Assembly: GCA_902500825.1 (NCBI GenBank)
Contig: CABVRX010000024.1
Span: 1 to 57,368, forward strand
Direction of reading: 5' to 3'
Origin: an uncultured Nitrospira sp.
GTDB taxonomy: Bacteria > Nitrospirota > Nitrospiria > Nitrospirales > Nitrospiraceae
DNA length: 57,368 nucleotides
In this document: positions 27,142 through 37,340 of the stretch, piece after piece
Position numbering within the stretch: position 1 is the first letter of the stretch
Layout: the number at the start of each line of letters is the position of its first letter
Notes under the pieces: model-generated
Database searches by the model: none
The model's input: the letters and a program-made list of their open reading frames with translations, nothing else
What the model was told of the DNA's origin: nothing
Translations under genes and position numbers: made by a program

Positions 27142-28263
27142 ATGGTTACTACTTCTTGTCCGATAGAAACACAACCGACAGTCCTCGTAATTGATGATGA
27201 GGCCGGGCCCCGCGATGCCCTTAAAGTCATACTTCGCACCTTCTACAACGTTCGTTCTGCAGAAAACGCCAAGGCAGCCCTGGAGGTCATTGAGCGGGAA
27301 CCCATTGATGTGATCACTCTCGATCAAAAACTTCCGGATCGTCACGGACTTGATCTTCTCAAAGACATAAAGCACCGTTGTCCCGACGTAGAAGTCATTA
27401 TCGTCACGGGGTATGGAAGCCTAAAGTCTGCCATGGAGGGCATCCGTCACGGAGCTGCGGGCTATTTGCTTAAACCCTTCAACGTGAACGAACTGACCAC
27501 TCTCATTCAACAGACGATGGATAAGAAACGCCGACTCGACTTCCTTCGCCACTGCCTTCGAACCCTTCCGGCCCTTTGGGGCTCAGAGAAAGAGAGCGCA
27601 CGAGCATGGGACAAGGTTAAGGCAGGGTATGCTGCGCTCCAGACTGTACCAGGCGATGCCTTGCAGGAAGATAATATGAACCTGCTTCCACTCTTATCCG
27701 ATATTCTCGAGGCCACAGATCGTCAACTACTCAATCATTCGAGCCGAGTGAGTTTCCATGCCACATTGATGGCCAGCCGGCTCAATCTGACCGCCTCCGA
27801 GCAAAAATCATTGGCCCTCGGAGCCTTTTTGCATGACATTGGGAAAACCAGCCTCCCATCATATAGATTTTCAGAAGACCAGATCCTTCCCTCCGGCGAA
27901 GCATCTCTCTGTAAAGAACACTCCGACAGAGGCGCACGGATGATTGCACCGTTGGGTTTACCGATTGAGGTGGGGCAAATCGTCACATCCCATCACGAGC
28001 GTTGGGACGGACAAGGCTACCCTCGTGGACTCCGAGGCACAGAGATTCCATTACCAGCTCGTATCGTCGGGATCGCACAAATGTTTGATCATTTGACCGC
28101 CGATGCACCAGGGCGCGTTGCCCTTCAGCTGGATGCCGCAATCCGCCAGATCTCGCTTCAATCCCAGACGTATTTCGATCCGCTGCTGCTGGAATTCTTC
28201 ATTCAAGCGGTGAAGGACACACCCGTTTCGTCTCCCGCCATGGACATCGTTCCCGCCGCTTGA
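27142..28263 (+). CDS. Response regulator with HD-GYP output
   Basis: 373 residues. The receiver (1-125) has TVLVIDDEAGPRDALK, DVITLDQKLPD with the phospho-Asp, IIVTGYGS and LLKPFN. The HD-GYP domain has GAFLHDIGKTSLP, CKEHSDRGARMI and the full HHERWDGQGYPRGL motif, so c-di-GMP hydrolysis is expected. It follows the NtrC-type gene by 200 bp, so it has its own promoter region. The stop is one base from the end of the convergent recN gene. Confidence 0.93.
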   Translation: MVTTSCPIETQPTVLVIDDEAGPRDALKVILRTFYNVRSAENAKAALEVIEREPIDVITLDQKLPDRHGLDLLKDIKHRCPDVEVIIVTGYGSLKSAMEGIRHGAAGYLLKPFNVNELTTLIQQTMDKKRRLDFLRHCLRTLPALWGSEKESARAWDKVKAGYAALQTVPGDALQEDNMNLLPLLSDILEATDRQLLNHSSRVSFHATLMASRLNLTASEQKSLALGAFLHDIGKTSLPSYRFSEDQILPSGEASLCKEHSDRGARMIAPLGLPIEVGQIVTSHHERWDGQGYPRGLRGTEIPLPARIVGIAQMFDHLTADAPGRVALQLDAAIRQISLQSQTYFDPLLLEFFIQAVKDTPVSSPAMDIVPAA

Positions 28264-28264
28264 C

Positions 28265-29944
28265 CTATTCAGGCGCTCCGGCGATCAACTCTGCCGCCGC
28301 AGACCGTGTCTTTTGAGTGATTCGTTCCCCCCCGAGCATACGCGCAATTTCTCCTTCGCGACTCATGCCGCCCAACAATCGCACCGTCGTCGCCGTCCGC
28401 CCTTCCACTTCTGACTTTTCGACAGAGAAATGATGTTGAGCCTGAGAGGCGACCTGCGGAAGATGCGTGATGCACAACACTTGATGGTAGCGGCCCAACT
28501 CTCTTAGCCGTTTTCCGATCGTGGCCGCAACCGCCCCTCCAACTCCCGTATCAATTTCATCAAAAATCAAGACAGGCACATGATCGACATCAGCGAGGAC
28601 GGATTTCAATGCCAACATAACCCGCGAGAGTTCGCCGCCTGATGCCACACGAGACATCGGCTTCAGCGGCTCCCCGGCATTGGTCGACAACAGAAATTCC
28701 ACACGATCGCCTCCATCAGGACCGTAGATTTCATCGGGTCCGCTCGGCAGGACTTGGACCAGAAACCGTACTGATCCCATCTTCAGCGCGTTGAGCTCCT
28801 TGTCCACCAGTTTCGTCAATCGTTGCGCGGCTTCCATTCGCTGTTTTGAGAGCGCTCGCGCCAGCAATGACACGTTCCGTTGTTGATCCTCAATGAGACG
28901 ATCATACCGATCGAGTTCGCCGTCCGCCCCTCGAAGTTGCTCCAGTTCGTGTTTCACTTTATTCTGCGTCTCCAGAACGGCTTCGATCGTCCCCCCGTAT
29001 TTCTTTTTCATCTTCTGGAGGACAATCAAACGATTGTCGATCGTGCTGAGTCGCATCGGGTCGTCATCCAAGCCGTCGGCATAACCGCGAAGGGAATCGG
29101 CGACTTCTTTCAGGAGCACTTTGGCCTCGGATGCCAATCGAACGGTGCTTTGCATCTCAGGATCAATCTGAGAGAGCTCTCCCAATACACGCTCCGTCGA
29201 CACCAGATTCGCCAAGATACCGTGAGCATCGCCATGAATTCGTTCTTGAGCTTCTGATGTCAATTCGGCCAAGCGCCGCGATGACCCCAACCGACGGCGT
29301 TCGGCTTGCAGCAGTTCTTCCTCTCCGGTACGGCAGGCAGCCTCATCCAGTTCCTGCTGTTGAAAACGTAACACGTCTTCATGCTGGGCCCGCTGTTGTA
29401 ATTTATTGGCAAGCTCAGCGCGTTCCTCGCGGAAACGGACCCACTCACGATGGGTGGATCGATACTGAGAACGCAATTCCAGTAGACGGCCGAAGGCATC
29501 CAGTACCTCTAGCTGGGCGGAGTTCGACAAGAGCGATTGCTGGTCGTGCTGGCCATGGATATCGATGAGCGTCCCTGCGAAATCTTCCAGCACATGGACA
29601 GGACTTAAGACTCCATTGAGGTAGACCCGGTTTCTCCCTGAACGAGCAATGATGCGTCGAATGATGAGCTGAGAATCCTGCGGTCCAAGAATTTCTCGGG
29701 CTCGCAGCCGTTGAAGGAGAGGATGCGTGAGCGGGATCTCGAACGACGCTTCAAGCTGGGCTTCGTTTTCGCCGAATCGAATCTGGTCGCTTGAGACCCG
29801 TCCACCGACAAGAAGAGCCATTGCGTCAATCAACAACGACTTACCGGTCCCCGTCTCTCCGGTCAATACGGTAAATCCTGAGTCGATGGGCAGGCTCAGC
29901 CGTTCGATCACAGCAAAATTTGTGATACGCAGCTCAGTGAGCAT
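28265..29944 (-). CDS. recN: DNA repair ATPase RecN
   Basis: 559 residues, normal for RecN. It is an SMC-like ATPase for double-strand break repair. The N-terminus shows ITNFAVIERLSLPIDSGFTV followed by the Walker A GETGTGKSLLIDAMALL; the long middle is helical coiled-coil, and the C-terminal LSRVMLALKSVLADVD with VPVLIFDEIDTGVGG gives signature and Walker B. The gap to trxA (183 bp) shows no gene. Confidence 0.95.
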   Translation of the reverse strand: MLTELRITNFAVIERLSLPIDSGFTVLTGETGTGKSLLIDAMALLVGGRVSSDQIRFGENEAQLEASFEIPLTHPLLQRLRAREILGPQDSQLIIRRIIARSGRNRVYLNGVLSPVHVLEDFAGTLIDIHGQHDQQSLLSNSAQLEVLDAFGRLLELRSQYRSTHREWVRFREERAELANKLQQRAQHEDVLRFQQQELDEAACRTGEEELLQAERRRLGSSRRLAELTSEAQERIHGDAHGILANLVSTERVLGELSQIDPEMQSTVRLASEAKVLLKEVADSLRGYADGLDDDPMRLSTIDNRLIVLQKMKKKYGGTIEAVLETQNKVKHELEQLRGADGELDRYDRLIEDQQRNVSLLARALSKQRMEAAQRLTKLVDKELNALKMGSVRFLVQVLPSGPDEIYGPDGGDRVEFLLSTNAGEPLKPMSRVASGGELSRVMLALKSVLADVDHVPVLIFDEIDTGVGGAVAATIGKRLRELGRYHQVLCITHLPQVASQAQHHFSVEKSEVEGRTATTVRLLGGMSREGEIARMLGGERITQKTRSAAAELIAGAPE

Positions 29945-30127
29945 GGATGCAACGGTAGCAAGAGCCAGCTAGCTGTAGAAAACGCATAGGGCATTGCACA
30001 TTGCGGGGTGCTCAGCCAATTGTCCAGCTACGCCACAACGAATGAAGAAGTTGAAGCCTACGTTTTGCCACGTTGAACGCTACTGAGCGACGCAAGGACG
30101 AGGCCGGAATCTATTTTCAGTGTCGCG

Positions 30128-30475
30128 CTAGGCGGTCCCAGCATGCTGCGCTAGCAATGAGTCGATCACTTCTTTGAACTGGCGTTTTGGTCTGGCACCC
30201 ACCAGCTTCTCGACCGGCTGACCGTTTTTGAAGAAAAGAATGGTGGGGATACTCATCACCTGATAACGACCCGCTACCTCAGGATTTTCATCGGTGTTCA
30301 GTTTTCGAACCTTCAGCTTTCCGGCATATTCGTTTGCCAGTTCATCGACAATGGGAGCTACCATTTGGCAAGGGCCGCACCACACGGCCCAAAAATCGAC
30401 CATGACGAGTTCGGAAGCCTTCATGACTTCGGCATCCCAACTGGAATCTTCAACTTTCAAGGCATCACCAGCCAC
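30128..30475 (-). CDS. trxA: Thioredoxin
   Basis: 115 residues from a GTG start, with AAGGAGG 8 bases upstream. The active site WCGPC and the cis-Pro SIPTILFF are present. Thioredoxin reduces cytoplasmic disulphides and supplies Bcp-type peroxidases and MsrB, both encoded in the window. It has its own ribosome site and probably its own promoter. Confidence 0.95.
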   Translation of the reverse strand: MAGDALKVEDSSWDAEVMKASELVMVDFWAVWCGPCQMVAPIVDELANEYAGKLKVRKLNTDENPEVAGRYQVMSIPTILFFKNGQPVEKLVGARPKRQFKEVIDSLLAQHAGTA

Positions 30476-30562
30476 GTCTGCGTCCTCCTTCAGGATTGAG
30501 AGCGTTTATGTGTAATTCATCAGGGTATGGTACCCCACCACTGTTTTTAGTGTCAAACGCGA

Positions 30563-33031
30563 TCACCGTCCGGTTTGCACGCCGGGCGGCACACTACCTG
30601 TCTCGGATGTCTGCGGAGGAATACCATAGGGCCCTCCCAGCGTCGCCCAAGGCAAACCACGCTCACCCCACAGAAGGGGGCTCAGGAGAGTACGCATGAC
30701 GACAGTCCCGGCGCTTTCGGTCCACCCTACTCCAGTGAGACTCAACATAAAGCTGTATTGCTCACGATCCGGGAATTTTAAGTAGTACAGCCCCACCGAC
30801 CAACACCTGCATGGGTTCTGATACAGCGCGACTGCGTCCAATTCCGGACTTCTCCCATTTTTGACGTCGTAGTAGGCTTTGGCTCCGAAGGTCCATCCCC
30901 AAGGAGTGCGGAACGCGCCGCCCATGGTCACAAACTGAATCTCCTCCGTCGGGGCAAACACCTCGTTAAATGAGATCGGGTTCCACAGGTCTCCTCGCCT
31001 GACCCGATTCCCATCTCTTGTGTACCGTTGTCCCACTTCGAAATACCAATTGGTTCCTTCTTGAAATCTGAGATCCGTGTTGAATTGACTCACCCCGGGT
31101 CGATAGGGATCGAAGAACGCGTCGACCGTCAGATACCGGTTGATCGGCGGTCGGAGAGCCCACGCCTGTGCCGCGCGTCCGACGACCGGAGTCTCCAACC
31201 ACGCCGTCGTCATCAGCGTCGGGAGGTTATTGCCGATCACGGCCCGCATCCAGATATCAGAGAACTTCCTGCCTTGGATAGGCACCGTGGCCGGCTGGAG
31301 CGGCTGGGTGAACGATCCTAAGAAAGGGGCGACCCCCGGCGTGAACTCCCGGGCCAGAGTCTGCACCTCACCGACATGATAGCTCTGAGCCAGCGTGAGA
31401 TCGAGCCAGCTGAAGGCATTTTTCTTGCCTGATTCCAGCACGCGACTACGCAGCATATAGGTCAGTAGATTCTTCTTTGGTAGGTCATCGACTTGATCGA
31501 TTTGGGTTAATTTCGATTGATCAGTCGACGGCACATATTCGTACATGACCGAGGGTTCGACTGTATGCAAAAGACTGTTTCCATCGGCAAGGGCGAACCG
31601 GCGAGTTACTTTCGATGTGGCATCCACCCCCAACCAAAAAGTCTCTCGATGCTGCCCTTCGTCCGATTGCACTCCTCTGGTGTAATAGACTTCGCGGAAC
31701 TTCGCTTGTGGTCGAATCCCAATGACATGCCCGAGATGAATCACATCCGTTGAGATGCCAGGAGCCATATCGATCCGATTCAGCGTAAATCCTTGATCAC
31801 GGTAAAAATTCACGTAGTTGCCTTCCATGCCGAACAGGACAGGCGAATTGAATAGTGAGACATACGGAAGGCTATAGCCGGCCTCCGGAAGGCGTTGGAA
31901 CGTATCCTTTCCCCCGGCTTGTAACGGCTGCAAATAGAGGCCCAAGAGATAGAGGTTGCCGTACGGTAAGCGCTGCGTCATCAAGAGGTTTGATTCGCTG
32001 CTCGGTGAGGCGCGGAGTATGCCGGAATTGCTCAGTTGTTGGAAATAGTTGGGGTCTGTGACCAAATTGGCATTGGCGCGGAGCAGCAACGTATCGGTGA
32101 GATATTGCGTATGGCTGCCGACAAGTGCCACGCGTGCCTTCTCAGCATCTTGCCCAGTGTTGGTCACTCCGGCGACGTTGGGCAGTTGAGTCTGTTGTAG
32201 ATAGCTCACATACCATTTGCCCCGAGATCGCCAATCCAAGGCATACCGATACTCAAAATCGGACCCATACCCCAGATTACTGTAATACGACGGGGTCACT
32301 GTCAGGTCGTGACTCGGATTGATCGCCCAAAAAAAGCTCTGTTTCAGGTGAAATCCGAATCGATTGTCATAGCTCGGGATCGGCATCAGAAATCCGGTTT
32401 GTCGTTTCGTCATTGGATAGGAGAAGGTGGGCAGTGGGACCGTAGGCACGTCCAATACGCAGAACCATGCGCCCCCGAATCCAAACCTGTCCCCTAAGGT
32501 CATATCCAGATCCTTAAACCGAAAACGCCAGGCCGGTACTTCTCCATCCTGCGCATCACAATTCGTGAAGCTGCCCTCTTTGACTCGGTAGTGGTATTCG
32601 GAAAATCTCTGCATGAGGCGGCCGGATATTGATGAGTTCGTCGTCGGAACGTAGAGCCGGCTATGGGTCACGACGCCGGCCTCAGTATTGATATTGAGAT
32701 CCATCCGCTCAGCCGTCACATCAGCCTGCGGATCTGTTAAATGGACATGGCCGACGGCAGTGAGAATCCCCGGCAAGGCTTGAATAGTGGCGTGGTCCGC
32801 CGTCAGCTTAACCGCTCCCTGCTGAATCACGACCGATCCGTTTGCTTCGTAGACGTCTTGATCTTGTCGATAGTCGATACGCTCCGCCGTGATATCGAGG
32901 GGAGCAGACCCAGCGGGCGACGCTCCGGCCCCTACTTGGTTGTCTGCCGCTGATCCAGGAAAGGGAACAAGAGAGAGGATAACAACGACGAGAACGCGCC
33001 GCCAGCGGATCCACGCGAGAAGACCCGCCAT
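30563..33031 (-). CDS. lptD: LPS-assembly protein LptD
   Basis: 822 residues from ATG 33031, one base after the folC stop; a GTG at 33058 is the alternative. The signal peptide is VLVVVILSLVPFPGSAAD. The N-terminal OstA/LptA-like domain has DITAERIDYRQDQDVYEANG; the large C-terminal part is a beta-barrel with alternating aromatic strands. LptD inserts LPS in the outer membrane. The SYPMTKRQTGFLMP segment is characteristic of the family. Confidence 0.92.
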   Translation of the reverse strand: MAGLLAWIRWRRVLVVVILSLVPFPGSAADNQVGAGASPAGSAPLDITAERIDYRQDQDVYEANGSVVIQQGAVKLTADHATIQALPGILTAVGHVHLTDPQADVTAERMDLNINTEAGVVTHSRLYVPTTNSSISGRLMQRFSEYHYRVKEGSFTNCDAQDGEVPAWRFRFKDLDMTLGDRFGFGGAWFCVLDVPTVPLPTFSYPMTKRQTGFLMPIPSYDNRFGFHLKQSFFWAINPSHDLTVTPSYYSNLGYGSDFEYRYALDWRSRGKWYVSYLQQTQLPNVAGVTNTGQDAEKARVALVGSHTQYLTDTLLLRANANLVTDPNYFQQLSNSGILRASPSSESNLLMTQRLPYGNLYLLGLYLQPLQAGGKDTFQRLPEAGYSLPYVSLFNSPVLFGMEGNYVNFYRDQGFTLNRIDMAPGISTDVIHLGHVIGIRPQAKFREVYYTRGVQSDEGQHRETFWLGVDATSKVTRRFALADGNSLLHTVEPSVMYEYVPSTDQSKLTQIDQVDDLPKKNLLTYMLRSRVLESGKKNAFSWLDLTLAQSYHVGEVQTLAREFTPGVAPFLGSFTQPLQPATVPIQGRKFSDIWMRAVIGNNLPTLMTTAWLETPVVGRAAQAWALRPPINRYLTVDAFFDPYRPGVSQFNTDLRFQEGTNWYFEVGQRYTRDGNRVRRGDLWNPISFNEVFAPTEEIQFVTMGGAFRTPWGWTFGAKAYYDVKNGRSPELDAVALYQNPCRCWSVGLYYLKFPDREQYSFMLSLTGVGWTESAGTVVMRTLLSPLLWGERGLPWATLGGPYGIPPQTSETGSVPPGVQTGR

Positions 33032-33032
33032 G

Positions 33033-34331
33033 CTAACCACGAATCGGTGACAGCCCACAGCCGCGCACTACCGCTTTGATATCCCCTAGGAGCATCAACG
33101 ACCCGGCAATGCAGATGAGATCATGAGGCAGGGCTCGTTCTTTGGCGACCCTCAACGCGTCCATGGGAAGAACGGCCTCCACTACCGGCCCATGCCATTC
33201 ATGCAGAGTTGCACGGAGTTCGTGGACCGTCGCAGACCGTGCGAGAGTCGCCTGCGTCAGCACGATTTCCGATACAAACGGCAACAACGGAGCGATAAAT
33301 CCCCGTCGATCTTTATCCCGCATCATGCCCCAGACAAGGATAATCCGAGATGCGGGATGGCTGATGGAAAAGTCCTGGAAATACGCCGCGAGCGCATGCG
33401 CAGCGGCAGGATTGTGGGCGCCGTCGAGCACGATCTTGGGAGACTCGTCGATCGGCTCCAACCGACCTTCCCATGAAACCGTACGCAGGCCATCACGAAC
33501 GGCTGTCTCATCCGTCTCGAGTCCAGCCCGACCTGCCGCTTCAAGTAGCGCCAACGCGCAAGCGGCATTGTCCCACTGGTGACGCCCTGCCAGGCCGCAG
33601 GCCAGATCCTCAAACACACGAGTCACTCCACGATACGTCAACCCTTCCGGACGATTTCCATCGATAGCAAAGTCTCGGTCAAGCTGCCACAGGGGAGCGG
33701 ACCGATCCCGCGCAATCCGGCGTAGCACCTGTTCAGCTCCCTGCCCTACCCGTCCGACCACGACCGGTACAAAGGGTTTGATGATACCTCCTTTTTCAAA
33801 CGCGATGGCTTCCTCCGTGTGCCCTAGATATTCCTGATGATCCAAGCCGATCGTCGTGATCGCACTGGTCAGCGGCTGCTCCACAATGTTGGTGGCGTCG
33901 AACCTCCCACCTAACCCGACTTCCAATACGGCGACATCGACTTCCGAATCCGCGAAATGGAGGAACGCCAATGCCGTCGTCATCTCAAAAAACGTCGGCT
34001 CCAGATTATCTTGTAGCGCAGCCCGTAACCGCGCGATCAGCTCCTCGACTTGATGCTCAGTAATCATGCATCCGTTGACACGAATCCGTTCCCAAAATTC
34101 GACGAGGTGGGGAGACGTATATAACCCGACGCGTCGGCCTGAATGCTGAAGGACCGACGCCACCATCGCCGCCGTCGACCCCTTGCCGTTGGTTCCTCCG
34201 ATATGGAGCACACGAAGCGAGCGATGGGGATTGCCGATCCTGTCCAACAGCGTCTGCATCGTTTCCAGACCGAGCTTGATGCCGTGCTTTTGAAGTGCGT
34301 AGAGATAATCAATGACGGAGGAGTAGCTCAT
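33033..34331 (-). CDS. folC: Folylpolyglutamate/dihydrofolate synthase
   Basis: 432 residues from ATG 34331, preceded by two in-frame TTG codons. FolC adds glutamate to folates. The P-loop GGTNGKGSTAAMVASVL, the omega-loop region GLYTSPHLVEFWERIRVNG, and ILDGAHNP near residue 300 (here IVLDGAHNPAAAHAL) are intact. Directly followed by lptD and preceded by accD at 25 bp, a common arrangement of accD-folC. Confidence 0.94.
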   Translation of the reverse strand: MSYSSVIDYLYALQKHGIKLGLETMQTLLDRIGNPHRSLRVLHIGGTNGKGSTAAMVASVLQHSGRRVGLYTSPHLVEFWERIRVNGCMITEHQVEELIARLRAALQDNLEPTFFEMTTALAFLHFADSEVDVAVLEVGLGGRFDATNIVEQPLTSAITTIGLDHQEYLGHTEEAIAFEKGGIIKPFVPVVVGRVGQGAEQVLRRIARDRSAPLWQLDRDFAIDGNRPEGLTYRGVTRVFEDLACGLAGRHQWDNAACALALLEAAGRAGLETDETAVRDGLRTVSWEGRLEPIDESPKIVLDGAHNPAAAHALAAYFQDFSISHPASRIILVWGMMRDKDRRGFIAPLLPFVSEIVLTQATLARSATVHELRATLHEWHGPVVEAVLPMDALRVAKERALPHDLICIAGSLMLLGDIKAVVRGCGLSPIRG

Positions 34332-34356
34332 CAACAAGCCGGGAGGACGTGGAAGT

Positions 34357-35193
34357 CTAAAAGTGATTCACGAGGGTACCGACCGTCTCCTTGAGACGTT
34401 TGCGTTCGACGATCATATCGATCATGCCGTGTTCGAGAAGAAATTCCGCCCGTTGGAACTGATCCGGCAACTGCTGCTTGATGGTTTGTTCGATCACACG
34501 AGGTCCGGCAAACCCGATCAACGCTTTCGGCTCGGCAATGATGACATCCCCCAACATCGCCACGCTGGCCGTGACGCCGCCGAACGTGGGATCGGAGAGG
34601 ATTGAGATGAACGGCAGTTTGGCCTCGCCCAGTTTTGCGACCGCGGTCGAGGTCTTAGCCATCTGCATCAATGAGAGAATACCTTCCTGCATTCGTGCGC
34701 CTCCAGAAGCAGTGACCAGAATGACCGGCAGCTTCAGTTCCAATGCCCGATCGATCGCGCGGCAGAGTTTTTCCCCGACCACAGATCCCATGCTGCCACC
34801 CATAAAGCCGAAATCAAAAACACAGAGCACGACACGACGCCCGTTGACCAGGCCTTCGCCGATAACGAGGGCATCCTTCCGACCCGTCTTTTCTTGGTGG
34901 GCTTTCACGCGATCTCGATAGGACTTGGTATCTTGGAAGGTCAAAGGATCTTGGGCTTCCAGCTCAACATCCCATTCTTTAAAGGTCCCAAGGTCGATCA
35001 GCAACCCGATTCGCTCTGTGACTGAGATCGGGAAGTGGTACTCGCACTTCGGGCACACTTTGCTGTTCCGATCGACTTCTTTCCGATAGACGATCTCCCG
35101 GCAATGGTTGCACTTGAGCCACATCCCCTCGCTCCCCTTCGAACGTGGAGGCGGGACAGTTTCTGTGGGTTTCTCTTTCTTGAACCAAGCCAT
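34357..35193 (-). CDS. accD: Acetyl-CoA carboxylase carboxyltransferase beta subunit
   Basis: 278 residues from ATG 35193 (AGGAG 6 bases upstream; the preceding codon is GTG). AccD moves the carboxyl group from biotin to acetyl-CoA. The zinc ribbon is CNHC with VCPKC about 15 residues later, and [21 protein letters not shown] is the crotonase-fold core. It depends on biotin and fits with bioD in the same window. Confidence 0.95.
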   Translation of the reverse strand: MAWFKKEKPTETVPPPRSKGSEGMWLKCNHCREIVYRKEVDRNSKVCPKCEYHFPISVTERIGLLIDLGTFKEWDVELEAQDPLTFQDTKSYRDRVKAHQEKTGRKDALVIGEGLVNGRRVVLCVFDFGFMGGSMGSVVGEKLCRAIDRALELKLPVILVTASGGARMQEGILSLMQMAKTSTAVAKLGEAKLPFISILSDPTFGGVTASVAMLGDVIIAEPKALIGFAGPRVIEQTIKQQLPDQFQRAEFLLEHGMIDMIVERKRLKETVGTLVNHF

Positions 35194-35284
35194 CACGCTC
35201 TCCTATCGGATCCTACATTCCCGTCTTACAACGCAGCGCTCGGCTGAGCGTATGCATGTCGATATCCACGGAAGGAAGACCGTT

Positions 35285-35995
35285 TCATTCCCCCGCAGCC
35301 GACAATGCCAGCTTGATCAACATCCATATTCCCACTGAGACGCTGGCGATGCTGGCCAGGCCCTGGACTGCCCCAAAAAGCCGATGATTGATCGAACGTG
35401 AATAGATGACCGGCACACTGATCGTCAGCCCGATCACCATCATCCCGATAATCGAGCCGATACCGAAGACGAGGATGGACAGAAGCCCGGTTCCCATCTC
35501 CTTCGTCGTTGAAAGAATCATCAACATCACCGCTGCTGATCCGGCCAGTCCATGGGCCATACCGATGCAGAGTGGGCGGATCGACTGAATCATCCAATGC
35601 GGATGTCGGTGATCCTCCTGCCGGTGGTGGCTATGGAAGTGGATGTGCGGTTCACCGTCATGATGATGTTTGTGCACATGCCATCGTTCACGGTACAATT
35701 TGAGAGCCAGAGTCCCGCCGAGAACGATCAGGAGAACCGCCACGCCGGATTCAGCCAAGAGTTCAAATTCTTCGGGAATGCGAATTCCCCAGGCAAGCAC
35801 AACCGACCCGACCAGCAAGAGCGTGAGTGTGTGCCCAATACCCCACCAGAGTCCCACCGCCCCGGATGCCAGAAGTGACGGCCGCTCCGCAAGCACCGTT
35901 GCGACAGCGGCAAGATGATCGCTGTCCAGCGCGTGCCGAAGCCCCAGCAAGAAACCGACGCCGATCAGCGACAACAATTGGGGATCTTGCAACAT
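35285..35995 (-). CDS. UreH/NiCoT-like metal permease
   Basis: 236 residues, about six membrane segments. The GLRHALDSDHLAAV helix carries the HX4DH motif of nickel/cobalt transporters. A His-rich loop (HVHKHHHDGEPHIHFHSHH) sits in the middle, typical of UreH-type permeases. It is probably an inner-membrane nickel importer for nickel enzymes such as urease or hydrogenase, but these are not in the window. It is upstream of accD by 92 bp on the same strand. Confidence 0.82.
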   Translation of the reverse strand: MLQDPQLLSLIGVGFLLGLRHALDSDHLAAVATVLAERPSLLASGAVGLWWGIGHTLTLLLVGSVVLAWGIRIPEEFELLAESGVAVLLIVLGGTLALKLYRERWHVHKHHHDGEPHIHFHSHHRQEDHRHPHWMIQSIRPLCIGMAHGLAGSAAVMLMILSTTKEMGTGLLSILVFGIGSIIGMMVIGLTISVPVIYSRSINHRLFGAVQGLASIASVSVGIWMLIKLALSAAGE

Positions 35996-36095
35996 GTCCT
36001 AGGAGATCCAACCCATGGGCAACCTTCTTTTGAGTCGGTAGAAACAGAACCCTTGAAGGTGGGTGTTCATTGTAGCAGATCCGTCGAAGAGAATC

Positions 36096-37163
36096 TCATC
36101 CACCACGGGCATGCATCTCTAAATGTGGATCTTCCCGAAGACGATCGATTTCGATCAATCCCCCGTCTCGAAGTCCCGCTCGTTCCAACGCCTTCCGCTC
36201 CTCCGCTCCGCGATCGCGGCGAGCAGCCCACCCCGATCGAATGATGTCCCGCATGTGCTCTGGGCGCTCGTTCATGCGGAGGGGTTTGCGGAGGTCGACC
36301 CCCGACCCCGCATACAAGCAAAGAAACCACAATCCGTCGGCTGTGAGACGACTACGGTCGCATTGCGCACAAAACGGCACTGTCGTTGACGGAATAATTC
36401 CAAAGATTGTGCCGTCCGGCAAGCAAAATCGTTGAGCGGGAGCCGCCCCCCGTTCTGGAAGGGTTGTGATTCGGCCGTACCGTCGAGCGAGGGCATCGAG
36501 GATCATATCCTGGGAAAGGACTTGGTCCATCTTCCACTCGTTCGCTCCACCAACATCCATATATTCGATGAACCGGACTTCGGCCTGATAGTGTTTTGAA
36601 AACTCGATCAATGGGCTCAATTCATCCTCATTGAACCCGCGAATCGCGACGGTATCGAGCTTCAACTTGGTAAAACCCGTTTTCCCGACTGACTCAATTC
36701 CTTCCAGGACCCGTGCAAATTCATCCCGCCCGGTCAGTCGGCGAAATCGCTCCGGCCTCAAGGTATCTAAACTGACGGTTACCCGGTTGAGCCCCGCATC
36801 ATAGAGTTCCTGCGCATATTCAGCCAAGAGCACGCCGTTCGTCGTCAACGCCACTTCGGTGATCCGTCTATCGTGTAGGAGCAACCGCACTAACCTCGCA
36901 AGATCCCGCCGCAACAAAGGCTCGCCACCGGTCAATCTGACCTTGTCGACTCCCAGATCAGCGAAATATCCCGCAAGCGTCGCCATTTCCTCGAAGCTAA
37001 GGATATCCTCGCGTGGCAGCCAGACATACTCCTCTTCCGGCATGCAGTACTTGCAGCGGAGATTGCATCGATCCGTGACAGACAATCGCAGACTACCAAG
37101 TGGACGACCAAACGTATCGGTTACGCCTTCCACAAGCTCACTATGAGAAGAATCCTCTTTCAT
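36096..37163 (-). CDS. moaA: GTP 3',8-cyclase (MoaA)
   Basis: 355 residues. Radical SAM enzyme that starts molybdenum cofactor synthesis from GTP. The N-terminal cluster motif is RCNLRCKYCMPE (CX3CX2C); the second cluster is PFCAQCDRSRLTADGLWFLC. The GGEPLLRR SAM-binding motif is intact. A repeat (37177-37335) lies in its upstream gap and separates it from moaD-moaE. Confidence 0.94.
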   Translation of the reverse strand: MKEDSSHSELVEGVTDTFGRPLGSLRLSVTDRCNLRCKYCMPEEEYVWLPREDILSFEEMATLAGYFADLGVDKVRLTGGEPLLRRDLARLVRLLLHDRRITEVALTTNGVLLAEYAQELYDAGLNRVTVSLDTLRPERFRRLTGRDEFARVLEGIESVGKTGFTKLKLDTVAIRGFNEDELSPLIEFSKHYQAEVRFIEYMDVGGANEWKMDQVLSQDMILDALARRYGRITTLPERGAAPAQRFCLPDGTIFGIIPSTTVPFCAQCDRSRLTADGLWFLCLYAGSGVDLRKPLRMNERPEHMRDIIRSGWAARRDRGAEERKALERAGLRDGGLIEIDRLREDPHLEMHARGG

Positions 37164-37176
37164 CTGTCTCTCATGA

Positions 37177-37335
37177 GGATGGTCAAAATGGCCTTCATCT
37201 CACCCGCCCCAGCGCGCCAGGACGCGCGTGTCACCGAGCAAGGCCGCAGCGAGTAAAGAGGCGAGTCGTACTTTGTTCGGTACGTCGAGCCTCTGAGCGA
37301 TGCGAGAACGCAGCCGGACGTCATTTTCACCATCC
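37177..37335. repeat. Dispersed hairpin repeat, degenerate copy
   Basis: 159 bp. Its ends match in inverted orientation at 13 of 14 bases (GGATGGTCAAAATG and CATTTTCACCATCC). The interior shares the block AGCAAGGCCGCAGCGAG with copies at 39513 and 40710. It fills nearly the whole spacer between moaA and moaDE. Confidence 0.75.
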
Positions 37336-37340
37336 ATCCT

